Shown: piece after piece, positions 1 to 8,841 of the stretch
Layout of the letters: every line of letters begins with the position of its first letter
Numbering within the stretch: the first letter of the stretch is position 1
Source: Virgibacillus alimentarius
GTDB lineage: Bacteria > Bacillota > Bacilli > Bacillales > Amphibacillaceae
DNA length: 38,452 nucleotides
Assembly (NCBI RefSeq): GCF_000709085.1
Contig: NZ_JFBD01000071.1
Coordinates: forward strand, 1-38,452
Direction: 5' to 3'
The notes under the pieces: model-generated
Databases searched by the model: none
What the model was told of the DNA's origin: nothing
The model's input: the letters and a program-made list of their open reading frames with translations, nothing else
Translations under genes and position numbers: made by a program

Positions 1-36
1 TTTTTCATTAGAGGAGAGTTGTTTGTTTTCATCCAT
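1..36 (-). CDS. 5' end of next fla/che gene, probably sigD (partial)
   Basis: Twelve codons run off the left edge, beginning MDENKQLSSNEK at an ATG at 36. A strong GGAGGAGC ribosome binding site lies just upstream, 17 bases after the cheD stop. In Bacillus the gene after cheD is sigD, the motility sigma factor, so that identity is inferred from position only. The visible residues are too few to confirm it. The good ribosome binding site shows that translation continues past the broken cheD gene. Confidence 0.5.
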   Translation of the reverse strand, partial: MDENKQLSSNEK

Positions 37-53
37 GCTCCTCCTTATCTGTT

Positions 54-555
54 CTATATAAATACTTCCCCTTTATTCACTGTCCGTATTTTCAATTTTC
101 CTGTGGATGGATCAAATTCAATCGTTCTTCCGCTGCTTCCACCTACATCCATTGAAACTATAGGAATTTGAAGCGTTTTTAACTTCACCTTTACCGCTTC
201 AACATTTCGGGGGCCTATCCGCATAAAATCAGAACCCTTGGAGAAATAAAACATTTGCGCTCCACCAGCTAGCTTTGCTTGTAATGTATATTTCCTTGCT
301 CCATTTATACATAACAGCGAAATTAATATATCTATTGCTGTATCTGCATATTTGTACTCATTACGTTTTTTTTTGTTTGTTTTGATTGGAATCAGGAAGC
401 ATGATATGCGCTAAGCCAGCTATTTGTTTTGATAAATCATATATCACAACGCCAACACATGAACCTAAGCCGGATGTTCGAATGATATTTGGAGCTTTAG
501 CAAAATTTAAATCTGCTATACCCACTTTAACTATGCCTTGCGAATTATTCATCAT
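54..555 (-). pseudogene. cheD: cheD, chemoreceptor glutamine deamidase, frameshifted at an A9 tract
   Basis: CheD deamidates receptor glutamines and, with CheC, adjusts CheA activity in Bacillus adaptation. The first frame gives residues such as [14 protein letters not shown] and [14 protein letters not shown], then the [10 protein letters not shown] segment carrying the family's catalytic His, and stops at 361-363. The rest ([35 protein letters not shown]) continues without loss in the next frame to the stop at 54. The shift is at the nine-T run 366-374 on the plus strand (A9 in the mRNA); eight A would restore a 166-residue protein, the B. subtilis length. The start overlaps the cheC end by 11 bases. 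Either mutation, slippage-dependent expression or sequencing error explains it. Confidence 0.85.
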
Positions 556-1180
556 TTTTTATTCCTAGTGAAGAAAATAGTTTTTGGATTGCCTCTACTT
601 CTGGTAATAAAAATAAGTATCCAGTAATGCCATTATTTGTACCGTCTTCATTTATTTTTGTATCAATAGTAATCGCATAATCAGCAACTTGTGATAGTTC
701 AAGTAAACCAATCGTTACGATTGACCCAGCCATATCTATACTTAGATAAGGAATAGAAGGCTTCATGTTGGTATTTGTAAAATCCGATAAAGCGGTTAGA
801 TATGATCCGACCAAAATATTTCCTAATTCTTGCAAAACTGATATTGCTAGTTCATTCGGCGATTTCGTATTTAAAAAATCTATTTCAATATCTGAAACCA
901 TTTGACTTACTAAGTGCTCCGCTTCCTCAATTGAAAAAATAAAATACATTGTCCCAGAAATCTCCCCATGAATACGAAAAAGAATAGCAACAATTACATT
1001 TTCATGTCCCCCTATCATATCCATCATTTCATCAAAAGTAATGATTTTAACTGAAGGCACTTGCATATTGATTTTTTTGTTCATTATTTTAGCCATAGAT
1101 GTTATAGCATTTCCTGCCCCGATATTACCTATTTCCTGTAAGGCATCCTTTTGTATACTAGATAGATTAGTAACTTGCAT
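545..1180 (-). CDS. cheC: CheC, CheY-P phosphatase
   Basis: The 211-residue product matches CheC (about 209 in B. subtilis), a cytoplasmic CheY-P phosphatase that is stimulated by binding CheD. Both phosphatase signatures with their E and N residues are present: DALQEIGN at about 12-19 followed by IGAGNA, and SVLQELGN near residues 113-120. The start is 4 bases after the cheW stop, with a GGAAGGATAA ribosome binding site made partly from the cheW end. The gene is intact, but its partner gene cheD directly downstream is frameshifted and no cheA is present nearby, so its role in adaptation is questionable here. Confidence 0.93.
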   Translation of the reverse strand: MQVTNLSSIQKDALQEIGNIGAGNAITSMAKIMNKKINMQVPSVKIITFDEMMDMIGGHENVIVAILFRIHGEISGTMYFIFSIEEAEHLVSQMVSDIEIDFLNTKSPNELAISVLQELGNILVGSYLTALSDFTNTNMKPSIPYLSIDMAGSIVTIGLLELSQVADYAITIDTKINEDGTNNGITGYLFLLPEVEAIQKLFSSLGIKNDE

Positions 1181-1184
1181 TTTA

Positions 1185-1652
1185 TTATCCTTCCGCCATT
1201 TTTAACTCATCCATCTCATCATGTGTTAGTATCTTTTGTAAATAAAGTAAAATAAGTAGTCGACTTTCCAAATTTACAACTCCTTCAATATAATCAACTC
1301 CGATAGCACCTACCACTTCTGGTGTTGGCTCAATTGCATCTTCGGGTATATCAATCACATCATTGGCACTATCTACGATCAGCCCTACTTCCACATCATC
1401 CATGTAGACAATAATAATTCGAGTTGCTTCATTATTAATTGCTGGTTCTATACCAAAACGAACCCGTAAATCAATAATTGGAATCACTACACCTTTTAGG
1501 TTAATAACGCCTTTTATAAAGTCTGCTACTCGCGGGATCCTGGTAATTGGTTGCATTCGTTCGATCGAACCAACTTGATCAATGGAAATAGCATACTCTT
1601 CATCTTTTAATTGAAAGACAATAATTTTTCTTTTCGTACTGTTTTTTTCCAT
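1185..1652 (-). CDS. cheW: CheW, chemotaxis coupling protein
   Basis: CheW is the adaptor that links chemoreceptors to the histidine kinase CheA at polar arrays. The 155-residue product has the usual single CheW domain from about residue 9 to 145 (IIVFQLKDEEYAISI, ITRIPRVADFIKGVINLKG, PIIDLRVRFGI, VGLIVDSANDVIDI, YIEGVVNLESRLLILL). The ATG at 1652 has a GAGGGAGAG ribosome binding site. In B. subtilis cheA lies immediately upstream; here the upstream neighbour is flhF, so CheW appears without its kinase in this locus. Confidence 0.93.
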   Translation of the reverse strand: MEKNSTKRKIIVFQLKDEEYAISIDQVGSIERMQPITRIPRVADFIKGVINLKGVVIPIIDLRVRFGIEPAINNEATRIIIVYMDDVEVGLIVDSANDVIDIPEDAIEPTPEVVGAIGVDYIEGVVNLESRLLILLYLQKILTHDEMDELKMAEG

Positions 1653-1688
1653 AAGAAACTCTCCCTCGTTGAATTGGCTAAATCATTT

Positions 1689-1760
1689 TTAACTAGCTAT
1701 TTTGTGGTCATAGAAATACTTACCTTTCAAACTGCATGCGCCTGCTACTCGATCATTCAT
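1689..1760 (-). pseudogene. possible flhG 5' remnant at a flhG-cheB-cheA deletion junction
   Basis: An ATG at 1760 overlaps the flhF stop and opens a 23-codon frame (MND then RVAGACSLKGK) ending at 1689. Bacterial FlhG proteins often begin MNDQA and the gene often overlaps the flhF end, so this may be the surviving 5' tip of flhG. Nothing else of FlhG (no P-loop KGGVGK motif), CheB or CheA is present between flhF and cheW. The similarity is only a few codons, so the remnant reading is an inference; the absence of the three genes is directly visible. Confidence 0.3.
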
Positions 1761-2874
1761 ACGGATAACCATCTAAAATTAACCCACTAATTTCTTCAGG
1801 CGCAGGATGAATAATATCCTCTGGCACTTCCTGTCCATTGGTCAAATAAGCAATCTCGATATTATAATTTAAAACCATGTTTAATATGCTCCCATATTGC
1901 TTTGTTTCATCGAGTTTAGTAAAGATGGCCCTATTAATAGGAAAATCATTAAACCGTTCTTTTAGTTCCGTTATATCTTTAGCTTTTGAGGTTAGAGATA
2001 AAACAAGGAAAGTTTCTACATGACTATCAAAATCAATCATGTTTTTTAGTTCACTGATATATTTATCGTCCCGGAAATTACGACCAGCTGTATCGACAAG
2101 GATAATATCATAGTTTTCAAATTTTTTAATTGCTTTTCGATAGTCTTCTGCTGTATAGGCCACCTCAAGTGGAATATCTAATATTCGTGCGTACGTTTTT
2201 AGTTGATCTACCGCTGCTATACGATACGTATCAGTGGTGATAAAAGCAACCTTCTTATGGGATTTTAGTACATCTTTTGCTGCTATTTTAGCTATTGTTG
2301 TCGTTTTCCCTACTCCTGTAGGGCCAACAAAATGAATAATTTTACTTTCTTCAGTTACGTCTTGAAAAGAACAAGCACATAATCTTTTTTCGATTTCTTT
2401 TTTAATGCTGTGCATAATCAGATTAGCAGATAAATTCTCTTTTCCCTCTTCTTGTTGTTCAATTGCTGAATCCAGGAGATCTTCTGAAAGATCAGCATCT
2501 ATTTCTTGATCTAATAAATATTGATATATTAATTGATAATTCGATAAAAACCTACTATTATTTCGTGCTGTATCTTGCACAATTAAGTTTCTAAGCTGCT
2601 TCACCTCCATTAACACATCCTGATTTGTGCGCGTACTGGCTGTTTTGGTTTCCCCAGATACGGAGGGGGTTTTCAATATTTTCTTCCTTGTTGTAGGTAA
2701 AGGATCAGGGTCAAGGGCAGCAATAACTTCTATTTTATTTTTCTTGAACAATCCCAAAATGCTTCTTCGTTTTACCTCCCTGGAATTTAATATAATCGCT
2801 TCGGATCCTAGTTCTTTACGAATTGTATTCATTATTTGTGGCATGCTTGGCCCTACATACTTTTTTACTTTCAT
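1753..2874 (-). CDS. flhF: FlhF, SRP-type GTPase for flagellar placement
   Basis: FlhF is a membrane-associated GTPase of the SRP family that sets the site of flagellum assembly. The 373-residue product (B. subtilis about 366) has an N-terminal B domain (MKVKKYVGPSMPQIM, LGSEAIILNSREV), a variable linker, and an NG domain with GPTGVGKT at 184-191, DTAGRN near 260 and the TKLDE motif near 317. The ATG overlaps the flhA stop by 4 bases. Its usual regulator FlhG (YlxH), a MinD-like ATPase normally encoded next, is missing from this locus, which would leave FlhF GTPase unopposed unless flhG lies elsewhere. Confidence 0.95.
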   Translation of the reverse strand: MKVKKYVGPSMPQIMNTIRKELGSEAIILNSREVKRRSILGLFKKNKIEVIAALDPDPLPTTRKKILKTPSVSGETKTASTRTNQDVLMEVKQLRNLIVQDTARNNSRFLSNYQLIYQYLLDQEIDADLSEDLLDSAIEQQEEGKENLSANLIMHSIKKEIEKRLCACSFQDVTEESKIIHFVGPTGVGKTTTIAKIAAKDVLKSHKKVAFITTDTYRIAAVDQLKTYARILDIPLEVAYTAEDYRKAIKKFENYDIILVDTAGRNFRDDKYISELKNMIDFDSHVETFLVLSLTSKAKDITELKERFNDFPINRAIFTKLDETKQYGSILNMVLNYNIEIAYLTNGQEVPEDIIHPAPEEISGLILDGYPYE

Positions 2875-4907
2875 GCTACATTCACCACTCCCACGCTTTG
2901 AACATGAACATCTGGCTCTAATTCATTATAGGATAATACCACAACCTGAGGTAAAAAGCGGTCTAGCAACTGTTTTAAATACATTCTAATAGCTGGGGAA
3001 CACAATATAACAGATATTTCTTCTTGAATTGTTAGCTTTTCTACCTCAGCATGGATGTTTTTGATAATTGCCTCCTGTGTATCCGGATCTAACGATAAAT
3101 AATTCCCATGTTCCGATTGCTGTACATTTTCAGCAATCATTTTTTCGACTTTTCCTGATACAGTAATAACCTTTAAAGACATTTTTTCATTGGCATATTG
3201 TTTTGTTATTTGGGAAGACAAGGACTGCCGAACGTATTCAGCAAGTAATTCAGTATCATTTGTTAACTTCGAGAAGTCGGCTAGTGTTTCAAAGATAATC
3301 GGTAAATTACGTATGGATATATTCTCCTTCAGTAATTTTGAAAGCACTTTTTGAATTTCACCAATTGATAACGGCTCCGGTGTAACTTCTTCTGTTAAAA
3401 TTGGATAGCTTTCTCTTAAATGGTCAATCAGTTGTTTTGTTTCCTCACGTCCGAGTAATATATGAGCGTGCTGCTTAATTGCCTCGGTAATATGTGTAGA
3501 TACAACAGACGGGGGATCAACAACTGTATATCCAGACAATTCAGCTTCATCCTTATTATTTTCACTAATCCATTTTGCCGGCAACCCAAATGCTGGTTCC
3601 TTTGTATCAATCCCATCTAAATCATCATTATCTATATCTGGTGCCATTGCTAAAAAATGATCCAACAAAAGTTCTCCAGAAGTAATTTCATTTCCTTTTA
3701 TTCTCAATCGGTATTCGTTCGGATTTAATTGGATATTATCCCTTATTCGAACAACGGGGATAACAACTCCTAATTCGATTGCTAATTGACGGCGAATCAT
3801 AACGATCCTCTCAAGTAAATCTCCTCCCTGATTTGCATCTACTATTGGGATGAGTCCATAACCAAATTCGAATTCAATTGGGTCCATGTTTAATAAATTA
3901 ACTACATTTTCTGGAGTATTCATAGCTGAACCTTCGGCTTCTACCTCATCTTCATCATTCATTTCTTCTTTCTCTTGTGTCTGTTTTAATAATAGATATC
4001 CACTAAGTGCAAGTAGGCTTGATAGAATCGTAGTCAAAAAAAAGTTGATCGGTGTTAATCCAAGTAAAAAAATAGTTCCTGCTGCAATAAATAATAGTTT
4101 AGGGAATTGTAATAACTGACCAGTTACATCACTGCCTAAATTACCATTCGTAGATACTCTAGTAACAACAATTCCGGTTGCAGTAGAGATTAATAATGCG
4201 GGAATCTGACTAACCAGTCCATCTCCTATCGTTAGTCGCATATATATATCAATCGCCTCTTGAAATGTGAAATCCATTTGGACGATACCGATAAGAAGAC
4301 CAAAGATAATATTGATAAGGACAATCACTATTCCTGCAATTGCGTCACCTTTTACAAATTTACTAGCTCCATCCATTGCTCCATAAAAGTCTGCCTCGTT
4401 TTCTATCTTTTCGCGCCTTTCCTTCGCTTGCTGTTCTGAAATTAGACCAGCGTTTAAATCTGCATCCACACTCATTTGTTTTCCCGGCATTGCATCAAGC
4501 GTGAAACGTGCCCCAACCTCAGAAACACGTTCTGATCCTTTTGTAATTACAATAAATTGAATAATGACAAGAATAATAAATACAACAAAACCGACTAGCG
4601 GGCTGTTTCCAATAACAAATGTTCCAAATGTTTCTACCACCCCTCCTGCATCTGCTTCTGATAGGATCGATCTCGTTGTTGAGACATTAAGCCCTAAACG
4701 AAATAATGTTAAAAGCAATAAAAGAGAAGGAAATATAGAAAATTGCAAGGCTTCTTGCGTATTCATCGAAACTAATATAACAATAAGTGCAAGGGATATA
4801 TTGCACAAAATTAATATACTTAATAACCATCCAGGTAAGGGAATAACTAGCATAATAATAATTAATATAACACCTAAAAGTACAGAAAGATCGCGTGCCT
4901 TCATCAT
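2871..4907 (-). CDS. flhA: FlhA, flagellar export gate protein
   Basis: FlhA is the large integral membrane component of the flagellar type III export apparatus. The 678 residues match the family length. About eight hydrophobic segments fill the first 320 residues, including the conserved cytoplasmic loop with FTLDAMPGKQMSVDADLNAG. The soluble C-terminal domain, which forms the nonameric docking ring for export substrates, begins after an acidic linker near 320. The ATG at 4907 has an AAGGAGA ribosome binding site. It lies 27 bases after flhB and overlaps flhF by 4 bases. Confidence 0.96.
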   Translation of the reverse strand: MMKARDLSVLLGVILIIIMLVIPLPGWLLSILILCNISLALIVILVSMNTQEALQFSIFPSLLLLLTLFRLGLNVSTTRSILSEADAGGVVETFGTFVIGNSPLVGFVVFIILVIIQFIVITKGSERVSEVGARFTLDAMPGKQMSVDADLNAGLISEQQAKERREKIENEADFYGAMDGASKFVKGDAIAGIVIVLINIIFGLLIGIVQMDFTFQEAIDIYMRLTIGDGLVSQIPALLISTATGIVVTRVSTNGNLGSDVTGQLLQFPKLLFIAAGTIFLLGLTPINFFLTTILSSLLALSGYLLLKQTQEKEEMNDEDEVEAEGSAMNTPENVVNLLNMDPIEFEFGYGLIPIVDANQGGDLLERIVMIRRQLAIELGVVIPVVRIRDNIQLNPNEYRLRIKGNEITSGELLLDHFLAMAPDIDNDDLDGIDTKEPAFGLPAKWISENNKDEAELSGYTVVDPPSVVSTHITEAIKQHAHILLGREETKQLIDHLRESYPILTEEVTPEPLSIGEIQKVLSKLLKENISIRNLPIIFETLADFSKLTNDTELLAEYVRQSLSSQITKQYANEKMSLKVITVSGKVEKMIAENVQQSEHGNYLSLDPDTQEAIIKNIHAEVEKLTIQEEISVILCSPAIRMYLKQLLDRFLPQVVVLSYNELEPDVHVQSVGVVNVA

Positions 4908-4934
4908 TTTTCTCCTTATTGCATAACTTTAAAA

Positions 4935-6026
4935 TTATGTAACACCTTTCTCGTTGTCTGCTAAGCGATAAACATAAGCTAGCACCTCAGCGATAGCTTG
5001 ATAAAAATGTTCAGGTATTACATCACCAATATCAATTACAGGATATAGGGATCTTGCAAGCCGCTTATTTTCAACTGTGACTACATCATTTTCTTTTGCG
5101 ATTTCTTTTATTTTTAATGCTGTGTAGTCCACTCCTTTCGCTAGGATATAAGGGGCGTTTGCTTTTTTTTCATCATATTTTATTGCAATTGCATAATGTG
5201 TTGGATTTGTAATTACTACATCTGCTTTTGGAACCTCACTCATCATCCGCTGCATTGCTATCTGTCTTTGTTTTTCTTTCATTTTTGACTTTATCAGAGG
5301 GTCTCCCTCCATGTTTTTATGCTCATCTTTTATGTCTTGCTTAGACATTTTCATATTTTTCTCGAAGTCATATCGTTGATAAGCATAATCAAATACAGCT
5401 AAAAATAATAATGCTATCGTGGTCATAATCCCCATGTTGATAGTGACATTGCCAAAAAATGTCAAAGCATTGTCAATATCTTTAAAAGATAACATCAGTA
5501 TGTCATCCTTATAAAACCAGATGGACATAAAAGTAATTGTTCCTATAAATGCTATTTTTAATAGTGATTTTAGCAATTCTACGACAGCACGCAGCGAAAA
5601 TATCTTTTTTGCACCTTGAATTGGGCTAATTCTCTTTAAGTCGACTTTCACTGACTCTGCTGTAAACAAAAAACCAATTTGAATCATGTTAGCCGCCACC
5701 CCTGCGACTGCTACCACTACCATAATCGGAATAATCATTTGTGCCGCTACTAATGTTACCTCTATAAATAACTGGTGTACTGCGTTTTCTGTGATCTCCC
5801 AATGAATATACTCTGTGAAGGAATGTTCATATAATCTTATCATTTTGCTTTTCATAAAATTTCCAAAGAAAATTAACGTTGTAAATGAAAATAATAAAAT
5901 AATCGCCGTATTTATGTCCTGACTTTTTGCAACTTTTCCTTTTTTTCGTTCATCTTGTCTTTTTTTCGGAGTAGCTTTTTCTGTTTTTTCACCTGCGAAA
6001 AACTGCAAATCTAATTTTAACTGCAA
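4935..6026 (-). CDS. flhB: FlhB, export switch protein
   Basis: FlhB is the membrane export component whose self-cleavage switches substrates from rod/hook to filament type. The N-terminal DLQFFAGEKTEKATPKKR signature, four hydrophobic segments and the autocleavage motif NPTH at about 274-277 are present. I place the start at a TTG at 6026, because the GGAGGTG ribosome binding site lies 6030-6037 and the longer frame from 6039-6041 would begin on top of it. That gives 363 residues, close to 360 in B. subtilis. A second FlhB-tail-like protein, YlqH, is encoded at 31679-31963. Confidence 0.94.
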   Translation of the reverse strand: MQLKLDLQFFAGEKTEKATPKKRQDERKKGKVAKSQDINTAIILLFSFTTLIFFGNFMKSKMIRLYEHSFTEYIHWEITENAVHQLFIEVTLVAAQMIIPIMVVVAVAGVAANMIQIGFLFTAESVKVDLKRISPIQGAKKIFSLRAVVELLKSLLKIAFIGTITFMSIWFYKDDILMLSFKDIDNALTFFGNVTINMGIMTTIALLFLAVFDYAYQRYDFEKNMKMSKQDIKDEHKNMEGDPLIKSKMKEKQRQIAMQRMMSEVPKADVVITNPTHYAIAIKYDEKKANAPYILAKGVDYTALKIKEIAKENDVVTVENKRLARSLYPVIDIGDVIPEHFYQAIAEVLAYVYRLADNEKGVT

Positions 6027-6027
6027 G

Positions 6028-6810
6028 CTAAGCACCTCCAAATAGTTTCATCAATCCTTGCATCGTATCAAACATTGTTTCAAATAAACTTTTTGCTAAT
6101 ACGATATACAGACTAAGAAAAAATAAAATAACTACAAAACTCACGAATATTTTTAATGGTAAACCTACAACAAATACATTTAGTTGCGGAACCGCCCTGG
6201 CGATTATTCCAAGCGCCACATCCACTAAAAACAAGCAACCGACAATTGGTATTGCCATTTGAAATGCGATAAGAAAAGCTTTATTAAAAATAGTAATGAT
6301 AAATTCAGCAATGTTACCATCTTTAAATGGAATAAAAGCATCTGCCGGAATGAATTGGTAACTATAATAGATTCCATCTATTAATAAATAATGCCCATTG
6401 ACCGATAAAAGAAATAAGAGTGCGATAATGTAGAAATATTGACCTGTTAATGGGCTCTGTACACCCGTCTGGGGATCAATTACATTAGCAATTACAAAAC
6501 CCATTTGAAAATCAATGAATCCACCTGCGATTTGGACTGCTGAAAGGATCATAGAAGCAGTTAATCCTATTAAAACCCCGACAAAAACCTCTTTCATAAG
6601 CAATAAGAAATATAATTCATCTACCTGTATTCCCGCTGCATTGATAGCAGGGAACATTACTATAGCCAGAAAAAAACTAAAGCCAATTTTAAAGGGCATA
6701 GGAATCGTACGATATGAAAATAGTGGTAATGTAACAAAAAAGGAAGTAATACGTATAAATAAAAGCAGGAAAACAGGAATATTAGCTAAGTTAGTCATAT
6801 TGAGTAACAT
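6028..6810 (-). CDS. fliR: FliR, flagellar export apparatus membrane protein
   Basis: FliR is a polytopic membrane protein that, with FliP and FliQ, forms the core of the flagellar protein export channel. The 260-residue product is almost entirely hydrophobic with about six membrane segments, and carries family stretches such as FIDFQMGFVIANVIDPQTG around residue 97 and VPQLNVFVVGLPLK near 208. Length matches the family. The start follows fliQ by 4 bases; its ribosome binding site (AGGTTAA) overlaps the fliQ stop, suggesting coupling. The stop is one base before the proposed flhB start. Confidence 0.95.
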   Translation of the reverse strand: MLLNMTNLANIPVFLLLFIRITSFFVTLPLFSYRTIPMPFKIGFSFFLAIVMFPAINAAGIQVDELYFLLLMKEVFVGVLIGLTASMILSAVQIAGGFIDFQMGFVIANVIDPQTGVQSPLTGQYFYIIALLFLLSVNGHYLLIDGIYYSYQFIPADAFIPFKDGNIAEFIITIFNKAFLIAFQMAIPIVGCLFLVDVALGIIARAVPQLNVFVVGLPLKIFVSFVVILFFLSLYIVLAKSLFETMFDTMQGLMKLFGGA

Positions 6811-6814
6811 CGTT

Positions 6815-7084
6815 TTAACCTACAAATCGATTTAAGTTTTGGAAAACTTCTGCCGTAAATTCAACCATTTTTGTTAACATCCAAGGTCCAAAGAAAACCA
6901 AACCAACTAAAACAGCTACAATTTTCGGAATAAAGGCAAGGGTCTGTTCTTGGATTTGTGTTGTTGCTTGAATAATACTTACAATCAGACCTACGACAAG
7001 TGCTAAAATAAGCAATGGCCCCGTAATTAGTAAAATCGTATAAATCCCTTTTTCCGCTAACGTTAAGACAAATTCACTACTCAA
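6815..7084 (-). CDS. fliQ: FliQ, flagellar export apparatus membrane protein
   Basis: FliQ is a small two-helix membrane protein of the export channel. From a TTG at 7084 the product is 89 residues, the length of B. subtilis FliQ, beginning with SSEFVLTLAEKGIY and containing SIIQATTQIQEQTLAFIPK. A longer frame upstream (to 7108) would add MNKGRCMC, but the AGGGAAGGTG ribosome binding site lies inside that extension and fits the TTG. Two hydrophobic segments flank the conserved central loop. Confidence 0.94.
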   Translation of the reverse strand: MSSEFVLTLAEKGIYTILLITGPLLILALVVGLIVSIIQATTQIQEQTLAFIPKIVAVLVGLVFFGPWMLTKMVEFTAEVFQNLNRFVG

Positions 7085-7121
7085 GCACATACACCTTCCC
7101 TTGTTCAAAGAGCAACTTCAT

Positions 7122-7790
7122 TTATTGGAACCCATCTAATAATGAGTGTGTTATTAAATACCAGCCATCAACTAAAACAAATAGTAAAATTTTAAATGGC
7201 AATGAGATCATAACTGGTGGCAGCATCATCATCCCCATTGACATCAAAACACTTGCCACTGCCATATCAATAATTAAAAAAGGTATAAAAATCATAAAAC
7301 CCATTTGAAAAGCGGTTTTTAATTCACTGATAGCAAAAGCTGGCACTAGAGTCGTAATTGGAATATCCTGAATACTCTGAGGTTCGTCCATCTTCCGGTA
7401 GTTCATAAATAATGCCAAATCTTTTTGCCTAGTATGTTTTGCCATGAATTCTTTCATTGGGACACTCGCTTTATCGTATGCTTCATCTAGTGTGATATCC
7501 TCACTAAAAAGCGGTTGTAATGCATCGTCATAAACTTTTCCAAAAACAGGGGACATAATAAAAAACGTTAAAAATAAAGCTATCCCAATCAAAACTTGAT
7601 TAGGTGGCATTTGTTGTGTCGCAAGTGATGTACGCACAAAAGATAGAACGATAATAATTCGTGTAAAACTAGTCATTAAAATTAATATGCCAGGTGCGAG
7701 CGATAACACCGTAAACAATAATAATAATTTTACTGACGTGGAAACAGATGAAGGATCAGAATTAGAAAACATATCTACGAACTCATTCAT
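7122..7790 (-). CDS. fliP: FliP, flagellar export apparatus membrane protein
   Basis: FliP forms the central ring of the export channel. The 222 residues match the family. Visible family features are LSLAPGILILMTSFTRIIIV near 31-50, LATQQMPPNQVLIGIALFLT near 56-75, and the C-terminal hydrophobic part with SVLMSMGMMMLPPVMISLPFK. The N-terminal half is a short exported region followed by four membrane segments. The start overlaps the fliO end by 8 bases, with a GAGGAAGAT ribosome binding site, so translation is probably coupled. Confidence 0.95.
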   Translation of the reverse strand: MNEFVDMFSNSDPSSVSTSVKLLLLFTVLSLAPGILILMTSFTRIIIVLSFVRTSLATQQMPPNQVLIGIALFLTFFIMSPVFGKVYDDALQPLFSEDITLDEAYDKASVPMKEFMAKHTRQKDLALFMNYRKMDEPQSIQDIPITTLVPAFAISELKTAFQMGFMIFIPFLIIDMAVASVLMSMGMMMLPPVMISLPFKILLFVLVDGWYLITHSLLDGFQ

Positions 7791-8442
7791 ACTTATCTTC
7801 CTCTTGGGTTTTCTTTCTTATAAATTGATCTTTGGTTTGTTTAAGTTTAGAAAGTTCCGTAGAAAATAGCTTTTTAAACTCTTTTTCTGATTGTTTTTCT
7901 TTATTCGTGTCTTTATTTAATGTTGGAAATATGGACAAAAGCCAAGACGATGTTTGTAGATCCGTTCGTTCTTCTTTCCGAATCAAATCCTTTTTTACTT
8001 CTTCATCTGTAATTTCATGCAGCATTTCAACGTTATCACCAACCCCGATTAAATATAATTTTGTTCCAATACGTACGATTTGAACTGATTTATTTTGGCC
8101 TACAGAAACACCACCAAGGTTTTCAAGAGACTTTACTTGTTGAAATAATTTATTTCTTTTATTTAAAAACTTAACGAACAGATAAATTAGTGCCAAAACT
8201 AAAAATAAAGCAAGTACCATTTTTAACAAATCAATGATGATTGTTCCGGTACTTCTTTCTTTAAATCCAGTTCCCTCTTGTTCCATTTCTGAATTATTTA
8301 AGCTTTCTTTTTCCTCTTCTGAACAATTAGCGTGATTTTCCAAACAATCAGCCACATTGGATTCTTTTGCTGCAGCATATTCAGAAAAGTTAATCAAAAA
8401 GAAGATACTTAAAAATAAGGTGCTTAAACAAACTTTTTTCAT
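7783..8442 (-). CDS. fliO: FliO/FliZ, flagellar export accessory membrane protein
   Basis: This is the FliO-family protein, called FliZ in B. subtilis (219 residues there and here). It helps FliP assemble in the membrane. It has a cleavable-looking signal peptide ending near the AAA at residues 23-25, an acidic extracellular segment with two Cys residues, one membrane segment near 66-88, and a charged cytoplasmic tail with the GGVSVGQNKSVQIVRIGTKLYLIGV core. Position between cheY and fliP agrees. Sequence outside the core is poorly conserved in the family. Confidence 0.9.
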   Translation of the reverse strand: MKKVCLSTLFLSIFFLINFSEYAAAKESNVADCLENHANCSEEEKESLNNSEMEQEGTGFKERSTGTIIIDLLKMVLALFLVLALIYLFVKFLNKRNKLFQQVKSLENLGGVSVGQNKSVQIVRIGTKLYLIGVGDNVEMLHEITDEEVKKDLIRKEERTDLQTSSWLLSIFPTLNKDTNKEKQSEKEFKKLFSTELSKLKQTKDQFIRKKTQEEDKYE

Positions 8443-8459
8443 TAATACCCACTCGATTC

Positions 8460-8822
8460 TTAACCTAAGGCTTTTTGTATAGCTTCCAGGACACGATCAA
8501 CCTGAAAAGGTTTCACAATAAAATCTTTAGCACCCGCTTGAATGGCATCAATAACCATTGCCTGTTGGCCCATCGCTGAACACATAAGTACTTTTGCATT
8601 TGGATTAATTTCTTTAATTTGTTTTAAAGCGGCTATCCCGTCCATTTCTGGCATGGTAATATCCATTGTCACAAGATCGGGCATAAGTTCCTTATATTTC
8701 TCAACTGCTTGTAAACCATCCTGCGCTTCTCCTGCAATAGTAAAACCATTTTTTACGAGTATGTCTTTGATCATCATCCTCATAAATGCTGCATCATCTA
8801 CAATCAAAATACTTTTTCCCAT
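8460..8822 (-). CDS. cheY: CheY, chemotaxis response regulator
   Basis: CheY carries the phosphoryl group from CheA to the flagellar switch. The 120-residue receiver domain has the acidic pair D9-D10, the phosphoacceptor D54 (in LVTMDITMPEMDG), S82 and the conserved K104 (IVKPF). The ATG at 8822 has an AGGGGAAAG ribosome binding site. It is intact, but no kinase gene is present in this window, so phosphorylation must come from a CheA encoded elsewhere or from small phosphodonors. Two phosphatases for it, FliY and CheC, are intact nearby. Confidence 0.95.
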   Translation of the reverse strand: MGKSILIVDDAAFMRMMIKDILVKNGFTIAGEAQDGLQAVEKYKELMPDLVTMDITMPEMDGIAALKQIKEINPNAKVLMCSAMGQQAMVIDAIQAGAKDFIVKPFQVDRVLEAIQKALG

Positions 8823-8841
8823 TCTATCTTTCCCCTGCTTT

